64,000 bases of DNA from Oxalobacteraceae bacterium OTU3CAMAD1. GTDB lineage: Bacteria; Pseudomonadota; Gammaproteobacteria; Burkholderiales; Burkholderiaceae_D. Below, piece by piece: positions 8,670-19,911 of the stretch (position 1 is its first letter; each line of letters opens with the position of its first letter). A program made the translations under genes and the position numbers. The stretch lies in the NCBI GenBank assembly GCA_024123915.1, contig CP099650.1, positions 930,001-994,000 of the forward strand. The letters are read 5' to 3'. The notes beneath the pieces were generated by a model. The model did not search any database. It was not told where the DNA came from and saw only the letters and a program-made list of their open reading frames with translations.

Positions 8670-8687
8670 ATGACGACTACATGACTG
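8670..8687 (-). promoter_or_regulatory. PHO-box-like site for the peroxidase gene
   Basis: On the minus strand, CAGTCAT, four bases (GTAG), TCGTCAT matches the PhoB box layout of two CTGTCAT repeats 11 bp apart. The 11-base units share eight positions. It faces the peroxidase gene, although it is close to the start codon. Confidence 0.45.
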
Positions 8688-8736
8688 TTAAAGAACGATA
8701 CAAAACGGTACATTTCCGGCCGTTTCATTTCATCGT

Positions 8737-8754
8737 CCTGACATATTCGCCGCC
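8737..8754 (+). promoter_or_regulatory. PHO-box-like site for the phosphoesterase gene
   Basis: On the plus strand, ATTTCAT, four bases (CGTC), CTGACAT resembles two PhoB half-sites (CTGTCAT) at the required 11-bp phase, with two and one mismatches. It lies 39 bp before the phosphoesterase start, leaving room for a -10 box. Confidence 0.4.
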
Positions 8755-8793
8755 TAGCATGAGCCGCTTTCATCCCACCCTCAAGGCAAGAAC

Positions 8794-10935
8794 ATGACAT
8801 CCAAACTGAAAACCGCCCTTCGGCCGCTGCCGATGCTGCTGTTGGCGGCCGGCTTCGGCGCCGGCCTGATCGCCTGCGGCAGTTCCTCCGACGGCGATGT
8901 GCCGACCCTGTCCGGCCAGGTGGTTGGCAGTTACTACGAAAACGCCTCGGTCTGCCTGGAAAGCGGCAGCGCAAAGCTGACCTGCGACAGCAATTCAGGC
9001 AGCGTGCGCACCGGCGCCGACGGCAGTTTTAAAGTGACCGGCACCAACAGCGGCCCGTTGCTGGTCACCGTCGGCACCGACGCCATCCGCCACGACGCGC
9101 TGGGCGACGCCGGCACCAAGGTCGCGCAGAAGCTGGTGTTTCGCGCGCCGAACGGCCACACCGGCATCATCGACGCCATCAGCACCGAGCTGAGCGCCAT
9201 CATGGACGCCAACGGCGGCGACTTCGCCAAGGCCAGCGCGCAGCTGGCAGCGCGCATCGGCGTGGCCGAAAGCAATCTGCTGGCCGACGTCAACAAGGTC
9301 TCCGGCGACGACCAAGCCAGGCTGAAGGCCGAGAACGACAACTTCACCGCCGTCATCGCCGCCGCCGGCACGCAGAGCGCCAGCGCCGACGTGGCCAACG
9401 CCATCAGCGCCGGCGCCGCGCTGGGCAACATCAAGAACATCGTCGTCATTTACGCGGAGAACCGGGGCTTCGACAATCTGTACGGCCTGTTCCCGGGCGC
9501 TAACGGCGTACCGGGCGCCAACCCGACTTCGACCGGCGGCTACGTGGCGCAGAAGGATGCCGACAACAGTACCTTGCCCGTGCTGCCGCCCACCTGGGGC
9601 GGCATGACCGCCGCCGGCCAGAGCCTTGTGATCACGCAGGCGCAGTCGGCCAACCTGCCGAACAAGCCGTTCCAGATCGACGACGTCAACAGCCCGATCG
9701 CGATCCCGCAGTCGGTCATCACGCGCGACCTGGTGCACCGCTTCTACAACAACCAGATGCAGATCAACGGCGGCGCCAACGACAAGTTCGCGCTGTATTC
9801 GGACGCCGGGGGCCTGACCATGGGTTATTACGATGGCAGCAAGATGAAGATGTGGGACATCGCCAAGCAATACGCGCTGGCCGACAACCTGTTCATCGGC
9901 GCCTTCGGCGGCTCGTTCCTGACCCACCAGTACCTGATCTGCGCCTGCGCGCCGCAATACCCGAACGCCGACAAGTCGGTGGCGGCCGCGTCGATCTCGA
10001 AGATTGATGTCGACGCCAAGGGCAACTTCGTGCGCCTGACGCCGTCGGCCACCTCGCCCGGCAGCGTGCTGAACGGCGCGCAGACCTACGCCAACGACAG
10101 CACCCTGACGCCGGCCGACGCCAGCGGCATGTTCTACGCGGTCAACACCATGCAGCCGCCGTTCCAGCCGAGCAGCAACGCTCCGGCCGGCGCCGACGGC
10201 AGCCACCTGTACGCCGATCCGGCCAAGGCCAACACTTTGCCGCCACAGACGCAGAAAAACATCGGCGACATGCTGAGCAGTAAGAACATCGACTGGGCCT
10301 GGTATGCCGGCGCCTGGAACAGCACCACGGCCAACGCCACCGCCACCGGGCGCGGCGCGTTCGCCAATCCGCCCAACTTCCAGTTCCACCACCAGCCGTT
10401 CAATTACTACGCCGAGATGGACCCGGTGACGAACCCGGCCTACCGCGCGGCGCATCTGAAGGATTACGACACCCAGTTCGTGGCCGATGTTGCCGCCGGC
10501 ACCTTGCCGCCGGTGGCGTTCTACAAGCCGCAGGGCAACCTGAATCAGCATCCCGGCTACGCCTCGGTGGCTGACGGCGACGCCCACATCGCCGACGTCA
10601 TCGCCAAGCTGAAGCAAAGCCCGCAGTGGAAGAATATGCTGGTCATCGTGACCTACGATGAAAACGGCGGCTTCTACGACCACGCCGCGCCGCCGAAGGG
10701 CGACCGCTGGGGCCCGGGCACCCGCGTGCCGGCGATCATCGTGTCGCCATTCGTGAAGAAGGGTTCGGTCGACCATACGCAGTACGACTCGGCGTCGATC
10801 CTGCGCGCCATCACCCACCGCTTCAACCTGCCGGTGCTCGATGGCTTGACGGTGCGCGACAAGGCGCTGGCGGACAATGGCGGCAAGCCGATGGGCGACT
10901 TCAGCGCCGCGCTGGCGCTGACGCCGCAGGAGTAA
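8794..10935 (+). CDS. Phosphoesterase family lipoprotein (phospholipase C/acid phosphatase type)
   Basis: This 713-residue secreted enzyme belongs to the PF04185 phosphoesterase family, which includes phospholipase C and acid phosphatase AcpA. The N-terminal signal peptide has a lipobox (GLIAC, Cys28). A small beta-rich domain of about 180 residues precedes the catalytic part, which opens with IVVIYAENRGFDNLYG and carries the later metal-site motif TYDENGGFYDH. It should release phosphate from organic esters at the cell surface or in the periplasm. The RBS-like AAGGCAAG is located before the ATG. Divergent from a diheme peroxidase with PHO-box-like sites in between, it fits a phosphate-scavenging unit. 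The exact substrate is not evident. Confidence 0.88.
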   Translation: MTSKLKTALRPLPMLLLAAGFGAGLIACGSSSDGDVPTLSGQVVGSYYENASVCLESGSAKLTCDSNSGSVRTGADGSFKVTGTNSGPLLVTVGTDAIRHDALGDAGTKVAQKLVFRAPNGHTGIIDAISTELSAIMDANGGDFAKASAQLAARIGVAESNLLADVNKVSGDDQARLKAENDNFTAVIAAAGTQSASADVANAISAGAALGNIKNIVVIYAENRGFDNLYGLFPGANGVPGANPTSTGGYVAQKDADNSTLPVLPPTWGGMTAAGQSLVITQAQSANLPNKPFQIDDVNSPIAIPQSVITRDLVHRFYNNQMQINGGANDKFALYSDAGGLTMGYYDGSKMKMWDIAKQYALADNLFIGAFGGSFLTHQYLICACAPQYPNADKSVAAASISKIDVDAKGNFVRLTPSATSPGSVLNGAQTYANDSTLTPADASGMFYAVNTMQPPFQPSSNAPAGADGSHLYADPAKANTLPPQTQKNIGDMLSSKNIDWAWYAGAWNSTTANATATGRGAFANPPNFQFHHQPFNYYAEMDPVTNPAYRAAHLKDYDTQFVADVAAGTLPPVAFYKPQGNLNQHPGYASVADGDAHIADVIAKLKQSPQWKNMLVIVTYDENGGFYDHAAPPKGDRWGPGTRVPAIIVSPFVKKGSVDHTQYDSASILRAITHRFNLPVLDGLTVRDKALADNGGKPMGDFSAALALTPQE

Positions 10936-10941
10936 GCCGAT

Positions 10942-11039
10942 CACGTAGGGCGGATTAGCGCAGCGTAATCGGCCATGCATGCGTTTCGACGGCACATGCA
11001 TTGGCCGATTACGGCGTTCCGCCTAATCCGCCCTACGTG
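10942..11039. repeat. GTAGGGCGGATTAG palindromic repeat, copy 1
   Basis: This 98-bp imperfect palindrome starts CACGTAGGGCGGATTAG and ends with the complement (CTAATCCGCCCTACGTG). Internal arms GTAATCGGCCATGCATG and CATGCATTGGCCGATTAC are also complementary. It sits between two convergent genes. Related copies lie at 26520, 41473 and 44377. Confidence 0.9.
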
Positions 11040-11081
11040 TCTATGTGGTTTTTTCGCTGGCGCCTGGCGCCGGCGCCGGAT

Positions 11082-12846
<1,765 letters not shown>

Positions 12847-12993
12847 GGGATGGGGAAAAATGCAACAAAAGGGAGCAAATATGCTGGAAAGCTATTGTAC
12901 AATGAGTGGTTACGAAGTGTTGCCATGCATATTTCGTGCTAGCGTGGGCGACAGTTTCAAAAAAACTTTTTAGACTCGTCTCAGGGTGCTTGA

Positions 12994-13665
12994 ATGAATC
13001 GTGTGTTTTCACCATTTGTAAAATCCTTGCTCATCGCTCTGCTGGCAGTCTCTGCCTCCGTCTCCGCCGAAGAGAAAAAAACCGTCGCGGCCCCTGCGGC
13101 GAAACTTGATGCGGCCAAGGGCGGCGCCCTGTACACCGACGGCGACAACGCGCGCGGCCTGCCGGCCTGTGTTTCCTGCCACGGCGCCAACGGCAATTCG
13201 ACCATCGCCATCAATCCGAAACTGTCGGCCCAGCACGAGGGCTATATTTATAAGCAGTTGGTGAACTTTACGACGCCGGAGCGGAATCAACCGGTGATGA
13301 CGACCTACGCCAAGATGCTGACGGACGAGGAAAAGCGCAACGTCGCGGCCTGGCTGAGCACCCAGGCCGCCAAGCCGGGTGCAGCGAAGAACAAGGACAC
13401 GATCGAACTGGGCAAGAAGATTTACCGTGGCGGCATCGCCGACAAGAACATCCCGGCCTGCGCCAGCTGTCACGGCGCCAGCGGCGGCGGCATCCCGATT
13501 CAATATCCGCGTCTGGCCGGCCAGCATCAGGATTACACGGTTGCCCAGCTTGGCCTGTTCAAGTCCGGCGGCCGCAAGAACAGCGCGCAGATGACCACGA
13601 TCGCGCAGCGCATGTCGGACGAGGAAATGAAAGCCGTCGCCGATTACGTCGCCGGCTTGAAGTAA
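12994..13665 (+). CDS. Diheme cytochrome c4
   Basis: This 223-residue periplasmic electron carrier typically delivers electrons to terminal oxidases. A signal peptide (residues 1-25, ending ASVSA) precedes two homologous cytochrome domains. Heme sites are C59-V-S-C62-H63 and C156-A-S-C159-H160, with Met ligand candidates in VMTTYAKML and AQMTTIAQRM. The two-domain size matches the cytochrome c4 family. A strong rho-independent terminator follows 46 bp after the stop. The following resB and ccsB genes encode the machinery that attaches heme to such proteins. Confidence 0.93.
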   Translation: MNRVFSPFVKSLLIALLAVSASVSAEEKKTVAAPAAKLDAAKGGALYTDGDNARGLPACVSCHGANGNSTIAINPKLSAQHEGYIYKQLVNFTTPERNQPVMTTYAKMLTDEEKRNVAAWLSTQAAKPGAAKNKDTIELGKKIYRGGIADKNIPACASCHGASGGGIPIQYPRLAGQHQDYTVAQLGLFKSGGRKNSAQMTTIAQRMSDEEMKAVADYVAGLK

Positions 13666-13711
13666 GCGCGTGCCGCCGCCCCGCAAGGGGGGGAGGCGCC
13701 GCGAACAGACC

Positions 13712-13744
13712 AAGGGCAGCAGCGTAAGCGGGCTGCCCTTTTTG
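13712..13744 (+). terminator. Rho-independent terminator after cytochrome c4
   Basis: Stem AAGGGCAGC (13712-13720) pairs with GCTGCCCTT (13732-13740), with an 11-base loop, followed by a T run (CTTTTTGTT). It separates the cytochrome gene from resB. Confidence 0.85.
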
Positions 13745-13798
13745 TTGGTGGCGGGTGATACACTTGTTAGCTGCATCTTTTATTGAGACGTCCCACGC

Positions 13799-15886
13799 AT
13801 GAGTAGCCCCAGCACCACCGGTATCGAACTGAAGACGCGCCGCCCCATCGTCGGCGAGATCGTTGAACTGATTTCCTCCATGCGCTTCGCCATCGCGCTG
13901 CTGGCGATGATCGCCATCGCCGCCGTCATCGGCACGGTGATGAAGCAGAACGAGGCGACCTCGAACTACATCAACCAGTTCGGACAGTTCTGGTATGAGG
14001 TGTTCGACAAGGTCGGCTTGTATTCCGTGTATTCGGCGTGGTGGTTCCTGCTGCTGATGGGCATGCTGGTGACGTCGACCTCGCTGTGCATCGCGCGCAA
14101 TTCGCCGAAGATGATCAAGGACATGCGCAGCTGGCGCGAGAACGTGCGCGAGCAGTCGCTGTTGAACTTCCACCACAAGATGCAGTGGCGCGCACCGTTG
14201 GCCCGCGCGGCGCTGGCGCAACAAACCGCGGCCCGCCTGGCCGACGCCGGCTACAAGGTCAAGCTGGTGGAAAAAGACAACGGCATCTTGCTGGCCGCCA
14301 AACAGGGCGCGGCGAACAAGTTCGGCTATATCTTTGCGCACTCGGCCATCGTCATCATTTGCGTCGGCGCGCTGTTCGATTCGGATATGCCGATCCGCTT
14401 CCAGGAATGGTTCCTTGGCAAAACGCCGTTCGGCGGCAGCGGCTTGATCTCGGCGGTGCCGCCGCAGCACCGTTTGAGCACGGCCAACCCCACCTTCCGC
14501 GGCAACACCCTGATCCCCGAGGGCGGATCGAGCGACAGCGCGCTGCTGCAGCGCGCCGACGGCGTGCTGATCCAGGAATTGCCGGTGACGATCAACCTGA
14601 AGAAATTCACCATCGACTTCTACAGCACCGGCATGCCCAAGCTGTTCGCCAGCGAGGTCGAGGTCAAGGACCACGCCAGCGGCGAGGTGGTCAAGGCCGT
14701 CATCGAAGTCAACAAGCCTTTGCTGTACAAGGGCCTGGCGATTTACCAGTCCAGCTTTGAGGATGGCGGCAGCAAACTGAAGCTGACCGGCTTCCCGATG
14801 ACCGGCGGCGACACCACGCCGTTCGCCATCGCCGGCGAAGTCGGCGGCAACACGCCGCTGGGCAAGGAGTACACGGTCGAGTGGTCGGGCTTCCGTCCGT
14901 TCAACGTCGAGAACCTGGCCAGCCAGGACGCGCGCGCCGTCACCCAGGGCAAGAGCTTGCAGGAACAGTTCGCGCAGGGCCTCGACAAGCACACCGGCTC
15001 GGCCGGCCGCAACGCCAACAACAAGGATTTGAAGAACGTCGGCCCGAGCGTGCAGTACAAACTGCGCGACAAGACCGGCCAGGCGCGCGAATTCCAGAAT
15101 TACATGCAGCCGGTCACCGTCGATGGCGCCACGGTGTTCCTGGCCGGCGTGCGCTCGAATCCGTCGGACGCCTTCAGTTTCCTGCGCATCCCGTCGGACG
15201 ACGCGCACAGCGTCAACGAGTGGATGCGCCTGCGCGCCGCGCTGACCGATCCGGCGCTGCGCGACGCCGCCGCCAAACGCTACGCCGAGCGGGCCGCGCC
15301 CAAGGGGCCGAACGCGGAAACCCTGCGCGAACAGATCGAGGCGTCGGCGCAGAAAAGCCTGGCCCTGTTCGCTGGCGACAGCAAGGCCGCCGGCTTCTTG
15401 TCCATTTCGCAGTTCCTGGAAAAGGTGCCGGAGGCGGGCCGCGAGAAGACCGCCGAAGTGTTCATGAAGATCCTCAACGGCAGCCTGTGGGAGCTGTGGC
15501 AGGCCGCGCGCGCCAAGTCTGGCCTGCCGGAAGTGACCGCCGACGAGAGCCACGGGCGCTGGCTGCTGCTGGCCACGAACGCGCTGTCGGACGCCTTCTT
15601 CTACGGCGCCCCGGTGTACCTGCAGCTCGACGAGTTCGTCGAGGTCAAGGCATCGGTGTTCCAGGTGACGCGTTCGCCGGGCAAGAACGTGGTATACCTC
15701 GGCTGCGCGCTGCTGGTGCTGGGCGTGTTTTCGATGTTCTACATCCGCGAGCGCAGGCTATGGGTGTGGATCAAGGATGGAACTGACGGCGCCGAGGCCT
15801 TGATGGCCATGAGCACGCAGCGCAAGACGCTCGATTTCGAGCGCGAATATGAAACTTTGAAAGAAAAGCTGCCACAATCGGCGTAA
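13799..15886 (+). CDS. resB: Cytochrome c biogenesis protein ResB (Ccs1)
   Basis: ResB is one half of the system II heme-handling and cytochrome c synthetase complex in the inner membrane. The 695-residue protein has membrane segments near residues 26-46, 75-98, 178-198 and 640-662, with a large periplasmic domain between the third and last. The sequence GYIFAHSAIVIICVGALFDSD in the third segment and the C-terminal FYIRERRLWVWI are typical of the family. ccsB follows 41 bp downstream and they form an operon. System II rather than the Ccm system is usual in this bacterial family. Confidence 0.95.
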   Translation: MSSPSTTGIELKTRRPIVGEIVELISSMRFAIALLAMIAIAAVIGTVMKQNEATSNYINQFGQFWYEVFDKVGLYSVYSAWWFLLLMGMLVTSTSLCIARNSPKMIKDMRSWRENVREQSLLNFHHKMQWRAPLARAALAQQTAARLADAGYKVKLVEKDNGILLAAKQGAANKFGYIFAHSAIVIICVGALFDSDMPIRFQEWFLGKTPFGGSGLISAVPPQHRLSTANPTFRGNTLIPEGGSSDSALLQRADGVLIQELPVTINLKKFTIDFYSTGMPKLFASEVEVKDHASGEVVKAVIEVNKPLLYKGLAIYQSSFEDGGSKLKLTGFPMTGGDTTPFAIAGEVGGNTPLGKEYTVEWSGFRPFNVENLASQDARAVTQGKSLQEQFAQGLDKHTGSAGRNANNKDLKNVGPSVQYKLRDKTGQAREFQNYMQPVTVDGATVFLAGVRSNPSDAFSFLRIPSDDAHSVNEWMRLRAALTDPALRDAAAKRYAERAAPKGPNAETLREQIEASAQKSLALFAGDSKAAGFLSISQFLEKVPEAGREKTAEVFMKILNGSLWELWQAARAKSGLPEVTADESHGRWLLLATNALSDAFFYGAPVYLQLDEFVEVKASVFQVTRSPGKNVVYLGCALLVLGVFSMFYIRERRLWVWIKDGTDGAEALMAMSTQRKTLDFEREYETLKEKLPQSA

Positions 15887-15927
15887 TTGCGACACTGTGC
15901 GGCAAACCAGCGGTACCGGAGAACACA

Positions 15928-17082
15928 ATGGAACTCACTAAAACTCAGCAAACCTATATTCAGGCGCCAGGCTATTTCAAGCGATTGACGACGTTCGACT
16001 GGATTTTCGCGCTGGCGCTGCTGGCCGGCGCCGTGTTCGGCCTGAACCGCTATGGCCATTTCATGGACGTCTACGAAAAGACCATCCTGCTGCTGACCGC
16101 GCCCACCTTCGCCGCGCTCGGCTGGCACTGGAAGCCGGTGCGCTGGCTGATGCCGCTGGTGGCGCTGCTGTCGCTGTGGGCGATCTCGATGTACGACGGC
16201 CAGCTCGACATGGGCAGCACCAAGTTCTGGCTGCGCTACATGCTGTCGAGCCAATCGGCGATCCTGTGGATGAGCGTGATGTTCTGCCTGTCCACTTTGT
16301 TCTACTGGATCGGTTTCGCCGGCCGCTCGGATTCCATCTCCAGCCTCGGCTCCAAGCTGAGCTGGGCCGCCGTCGTGCTCGGCTGGACCGGCATGATGGT
16401 GCGCTGGTACGAGTCCTACCTGATCGGCGCCGACGTCGGCCACATTCCGGTGTCGAACCTGTATGAAGTGTTCATCCTGTTCTCGCTGATCACGGCGATG
16501 TTCTACCTGTACTTCGAGCAGCGCTACGCCACCCGCCAGATGGGCCCGTTCGTGCTGCTGATCATCAGCGCCGCCATCGGCTTCCTGTTCTGGTACACCA
16601 CCTCGCGCGACGCCGCCGAGATCCAGCCGCTGCTGCCTGCGCTGCAAAGCTGGTGGATGAAAATCCACGTGCCGGCCAACTTCATCGGCTACGGCAACTT
16701 CGCGCTGGCGGCGATGGTCGCGTCGGCCTATCTGCTGAAGACCTCGGGCTATCTGAAGGACCGCCTGCCGTCGGAAGAGGTGCTGGACGACGTCATGTAC
16801 AAGGCCATCTCGGCCGGTTTCGCCTTCTTCACGATCGCCACCATCCTGGGCGCGCTGTGGGCGGCCGAGGCGTGGGGCGGCTACTGGTCGTGGGACCCGA
16901 AGGAGACTTGGGCGCTGATCGTCTGGCTCAACTACGCGGCCTGGTTGCACATGCGCCTGATGACGGGCCTGCGCGGCCGTCCGGCGGCGTGGTGGGCGCT
17001 GGTGGGCCTGCTGGTGACCACTTTCGCCTTCCTGGGCGTTAATATGTTCCTGTCAGGCCTGCACTCCTACGGCAAGCTTTAA
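15928..17082 (+). CDS. ccsB: Cytochrome c biogenesis protein CcsB (CcsA family)
   Basis: This is the heme-exporting partner of ResB, 384 residues and about eight membrane segments. The WWD heme-binding domain is visible near the C-terminal half: WGGYWSWDPKETWALIVWL. Candidate external histidines that ligate heme lie in the loops before and after it (for example KIHVPANF and WLHMRLM). The ATG follows GTACCGGAGAACACA, a fair ribosome site. It completes the system II pair and would mature the cytochrome c4 encoded just upstream. Confidence 0.95.
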   Translation: MELTKTQQTYIQAPGYFKRLTTFDWIFALALLAGAVFGLNRYGHFMDVYEKTILLLTAPTFAALGWHWKPVRWLMPLVALLSLWAISMYDGQLDMGSTKFWLRYMLSSQSAILWMSVMFCLSTLFYWIGFAGRSDSISSLGSKLSWAAVVLGWTGMMVRWYESYLIGADVGHIPVSNLYEVFILFSLITAMFYLYFEQRYATRQMGPFVLLIISAAIGFLFWYTTSRDAAEIQPLLPALQSWWMKIHVPANFIGYGNFALAAMVASAYLLKTSGYLKDRLPSEEVLDDVMYKAISAGFAFFTIATILGALWAAEAWGGYWSWDPKETWALIVWLNYAAWLHMRLMTGLRGRPAAWWALVGLLVTTFAFLGVNMFLSGLHSYGKL

Positions 17083-17146
17083 ACCCGCACGGCGACACAG
17101 GGGGCGTACGCCGTACGGGGTACGACCCCGCCAGGCTCTGCGGGTT
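17082..17146. repeat. Hairpin region with GTACGACCCC motif
   Basis: Outer arms AACCCGCA (17082-17089) and TGCGGGTT (17139-17146) enclose an imperfect hairpin of GGGGCGTAC and GTACGACCCC. It lies right after the ccsB stop and may end transcription. The inner motif recurs as a cleaner hairpin at 47077-47103, so it looks like another dispersed short element. Confidence 0.55.
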
Positions 17147-17258
17147 AACTGGCTGACAACAAAATGTAATCGCAATGTAATCAGCGGCTTGCGACGATTG
17201 GTGTAATGTTCAGGCTATTGGTAACCGAGTTTGAACCTTGCACCTTTCTGGAGTCAAC

Positions 17259-18236
17259 ATGCTGATCAAGCGTAGCCCCAACGGCATCGACCTGCCGTTT
17301 TCGTCGGAAATCACGCCGCGCGAACTGTACGAATCGCGCCGCAGCTTCATGAAGCAGATCGCCCTCGGCGCGGTCGGCAGCGCGGCCTTGCTGGAGATGG
17401 CCAACCGCGAAGCGTTCGCGCAGGGTACCAATCCCAAGCTGGCCGCCAAGCTCAACCCGGCCTACTCGGCGCTCGACAAGCAGACGCCGTACAAGGACGC
17501 GACCACCTACAACAACTTCTACGAGTTCGGCACCGACAAGAGCGACCCGGCGCAAAACGCCGGCACCTTGAAGACCCGTCCGTGGACCGTCACCATCGAA
17601 GGCGAGGTCAAGAAGCCGATGACGCTCGACATCGACGCGCTGATGAAGCTGGCGCCTTTGGAAGAGCGCGTCTACCGCCTGCGCTGCGTGGAAGGGTGGT
17701 CGATGGTGATTCCGTGGATCGGCTACTCGTTCTCCGAGATCATCAAAAAGGTCGAGCCGACCGGCAACGCCAAGTACGTCGAATTCATCACCCTGGCTGA
17801 CAAGAAGCAAATGCCCGGCGTCGGCAGCCGCGTGCTCGACTGGCCGTACACGGAGGGCCTGCGCATCGACGAGGCCAACCACCCGCTGGCGCTGCTGACC
17901 CTGGGCATGTACGGCGAGAACCTGACCAACCAGAACGGCGCGCCGGTGCGCATGGTGCTGCCGTGGAAGTACGGCTTCAAGTCGGGCAAGTCGATCGTCA
18001 AGATCCGCTTCGTCAAGGACCAGCCGCGCACGTCGTGGAATATTTCGGCGCCGCGCGAGTACGGTTTCTACTCCAACGTCAATCCGGACGTCGACCACCC
18101 GCGCTGGTCGCAGGCGTCCGAGCGCCGCATCGGCGAAGACGGCTTCCTGGCGCGTAAGCGCAAGACATTGATGTTCAACGGCTATAACGATGTCGCGCCG
18201 CTGTATGCCGGCATGGATCTGAAAAAGTACTTCTAA
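17259..18236 (+). CDS. msrP: Protein-methionine-sulfoxide reductase catalytic subunit MsrP
   Basis: MsrP is a periplasmic molybdenum enzyme that repairs oxidised methionines in envelope proteins. The 325-residue precursor has a twin-arginine signal (ESRRSFMKQ, Arg27-Arg28). The molybdenum-ligating Cys143 is in [10 protein letters not shown], with the typical [15 protein letters not shown] near the C-terminus. The ATG at 17259 follows TCTGGAG; a TTG at 17238 is in frame but would add seven residues with no ribosome site. msrQ starts two bases after the stop. MsrP receives electrons through the MsrQ heme protein. Confidence 0.97.
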   Translation: MLIKRSPNGIDLPFSSEITPRELYESRRSFMKQIALGAVGSAALLEMANREAFAQGTNPKLAAKLNPAYSALDKQTPYKDATTYNNFYEFGTDKSDPAQNAGTLKTRPWTVTIEGEVKKPMTLDIDALMKLAPLEERVYRLRCVEGWSMVIPWIGYSFSEIIKKVEPTGNAKYVEFITLADKKQMPGVGSRVLDWPYTEGLRIDEANHPLALLTLGMYGENLTNQNGAPVRMVLPWKYGFKSGKSIVKIRFVKDQPRTSWNISAPREYGFYSNVNPDVDHPRWSQASERRIGEDGFLARKRKTLMFNGYNDVAPLYAGMDLKKYF

Positions 18237-18238
18237 AC

Positions 18239-18853
18239 ATGACGTTCAATCCAACCGCGCGGCAGGCCGGCCTGATCAAGGCCGCCGTCTTCGTGCTGGC
18301 GCTGGTGCCCTTGTTGCGCATGGTCTATTTGACGGTGACCGGGCAACTGGTCGAGCCGCTCGAATTCATCACGCGCGGCACCGGCGACTGGACCTTGTAC
18401 TTCCTGTGCTTCACCCTGGCGGTGACGCCGCTGCGTCGGCTGACCAAGTGGAACTGGCTGATCAAGCTGCGGCGTATGCTGGGGCTGTACATGTTCTTCT
18501 ATGGGTTTTTGCACTTCATGACCTTCCTGTGGTTCGATCACTTCTTCGACTTCACGGAGATGTGGAAGGACGTGCTCAAGCGGCCATTCATCACGGTGGG
18601 CTTCATCGCCTTCGTGTTGCTGATCCCGTTGGCGGTGACGAGCACCAACGCCATGGTCAAACGACTGGGCGGCAAGCGCTGGCAGTGGCTGCACCGCTTG
18701 ATCTACGTGATCGCGCCGCTGGCGATCCTGCACTTCTGGTGGATGAAGGCCGGCAAGCACAACTTCACCGAGCCCATCATCTACGGCACCATCCTCGGCG
18801 TGCTGCTGCTGATGCGCGTGTACTGGGCGCGCGCCAAGGCCAAGGCGGCGTAA
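18239..18853 (+). CDS. msrQ: Heme-binding membrane subunit MsrQ
   Basis: MsrQ is a six-helix b-type heme membrane protein that passes respiratory-chain electrons to MsrP. This copy has 204 residues. Histidines in the helices (GFLHFMTFL, WLHRLIYVIAPLAILHFW) are the candidate heme ligands. The gene begins two bases after msrP, so the two are translationally linked. The family signature RRMLGLYMFFYGFLHF is intact. Confidence 0.95.
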   Translation: MTFNPTARQAGLIKAAVFVLALVPLLRMVYLTVTGQLVEPLEFITRGTGDWTLYFLCFTLAVTPLRRLTKWNWLIKLRRMLGLYMFFYGFLHFMTFLWFDHFFDFTEMWKDVLKRPFITVGFIAFVLLIPLAVTSTNAMVKRLGGKRWQWLHRLIYVIAPLAILHFWWMKAGKHNFTEPIIYGTILGVLLLMRVYWARAKAKAA

Positions 18854-18916
18854 GCGGGCGTCGGGCGTTTGCGCGCGCCCAATGGCGGCGCATGCGACCA
18901 TCGCTACAATCCTTGG

Positions 18917-19857
18917 ATGGCGAGCGAAGACGACACCGCATACAAGCAACTGTTCGCGCATCCGGAAATGGTGCGCGACTTGTTGCTCGGCTTCGTTCCC
19001 GGCACATGGGTCCGGCAGCTGGACGTGACCAGCTTCGAACGCGTCAGCGGCAGCTATGTCGGTGACGGCGGCCAGCAGCGGCACAGCGACATGGTGTGGA
19101 AAGCACGCTTGTCCGGTGAATGGATTTACCTCTACCTGCTGCTCGAATTCCAATCGCGTTCAGATCCCTGGATGGCACTTCGCATGCAGGTTTATGTCGG
19201 CCTGCTGTATCAGGATCTGGTCAAACGCCACGAGCTGCCAAAGCCCTTTCAACTCCCTCCTGTATTTCCTGTTGTGCTTTATAACGGCGAGCGGCCGTGG
19301 TCTGCCAGTAAGATATGGTGGCGCCGCTGCCGTTGGATCTGCAACCGTTGCAAGCGGCCCAGCGTTATGTTCTCGTCGATCAACGCAGACTGAGTAGCGA
19401 AGCGCTTTCTGGCCTCAGCAATTGTGCGGCCATCGCCTTCCGGATAGACAGGTTGCGGGGTGAGCAGGAAGTTACAGATGAACTCGAAAAATGGCGGCTT
19501 ATGAGGCCGTCAACACCTGACCTGACGTTGGACATGGGGATCGTGCTTTGGGCGGCAAATCGTTTGCGCGGCGTGCGACTGCGGCGTATGATTAATCGCA
19601 GCGACGTCAGTACGGAGGACAAAGCGATGCACGTTACATACTTTGATTTACTAAAGGAGGTGATGCGGCAGGAGGCAATGCTTGACGTCCACCGAGATCG
19701 GCTGAGACAAATGCTGATCAAGCGGTTTGGGCCGTTGTCTTCACGTTTGGATAAGCGTATCGAACGTGCACAGATGGAGGATCTGGATCGCTGGTTTGAT
19801 CGCTTGTTCGATGCCAAAACGGTACGGGAAATATTTGCCGACAAGCAGTCGGCTTGA
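18917..19857 (+). pseudogene. Rpn-family recombination-promoting nuclease/transposase, frameshifted
   Basis: The two reading frames together make one Rpn-type protein (PD-(D/E)XK nuclease family transposase) of about 310 residues. The first part, 18917 to about 19310, begins MASEDDTAYKQLFAHPEMV and holds the nuclease core (HSDMVWKAR ... YLYLLLEFQS). The second part, about 19312-19857, begins DMVAPLPLDLQPLQ and covers the C-terminal region. The frame changes by one base near 19310 (AGTAAGATATG), consistent with a single-base deletion; the second frame has a TAA at 19309 just upstream. Rpn genes often decay in this way. A sequencing error could give the same picture. The start was set at the ATG at 18917. 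Confidence 0.8.
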
Positions 19858-19870
19858 CTTTGGCAGTATC

Positions 19871-19906
19871 GTGGCCGCCAGCCCGGCAAACCGGGCAAGC
19901 GGCCAC
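19871..19906. terminator. Two-step hairpin between convergent genes
   Basis: GTGGCCGC (19871-19878) pairs with GCGGCCAC (19899-19906), and inside it GCCCGG (19881-19886) pairs with CCGGGC (19891-19896). It lies between the Rpn pseudogene and the convergent GH43 gene. There is no long T run, so terminator function is only probable. Confidence 0.55.
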
Positions 19907-19911
19907 CCCCA

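Noticed and set aside
19309..19320. Programmed frameshifting in the Rpn gene
   Set aside because: There is no slippery heptamer or downstream stem at the site; simple deletion is a better explanation.
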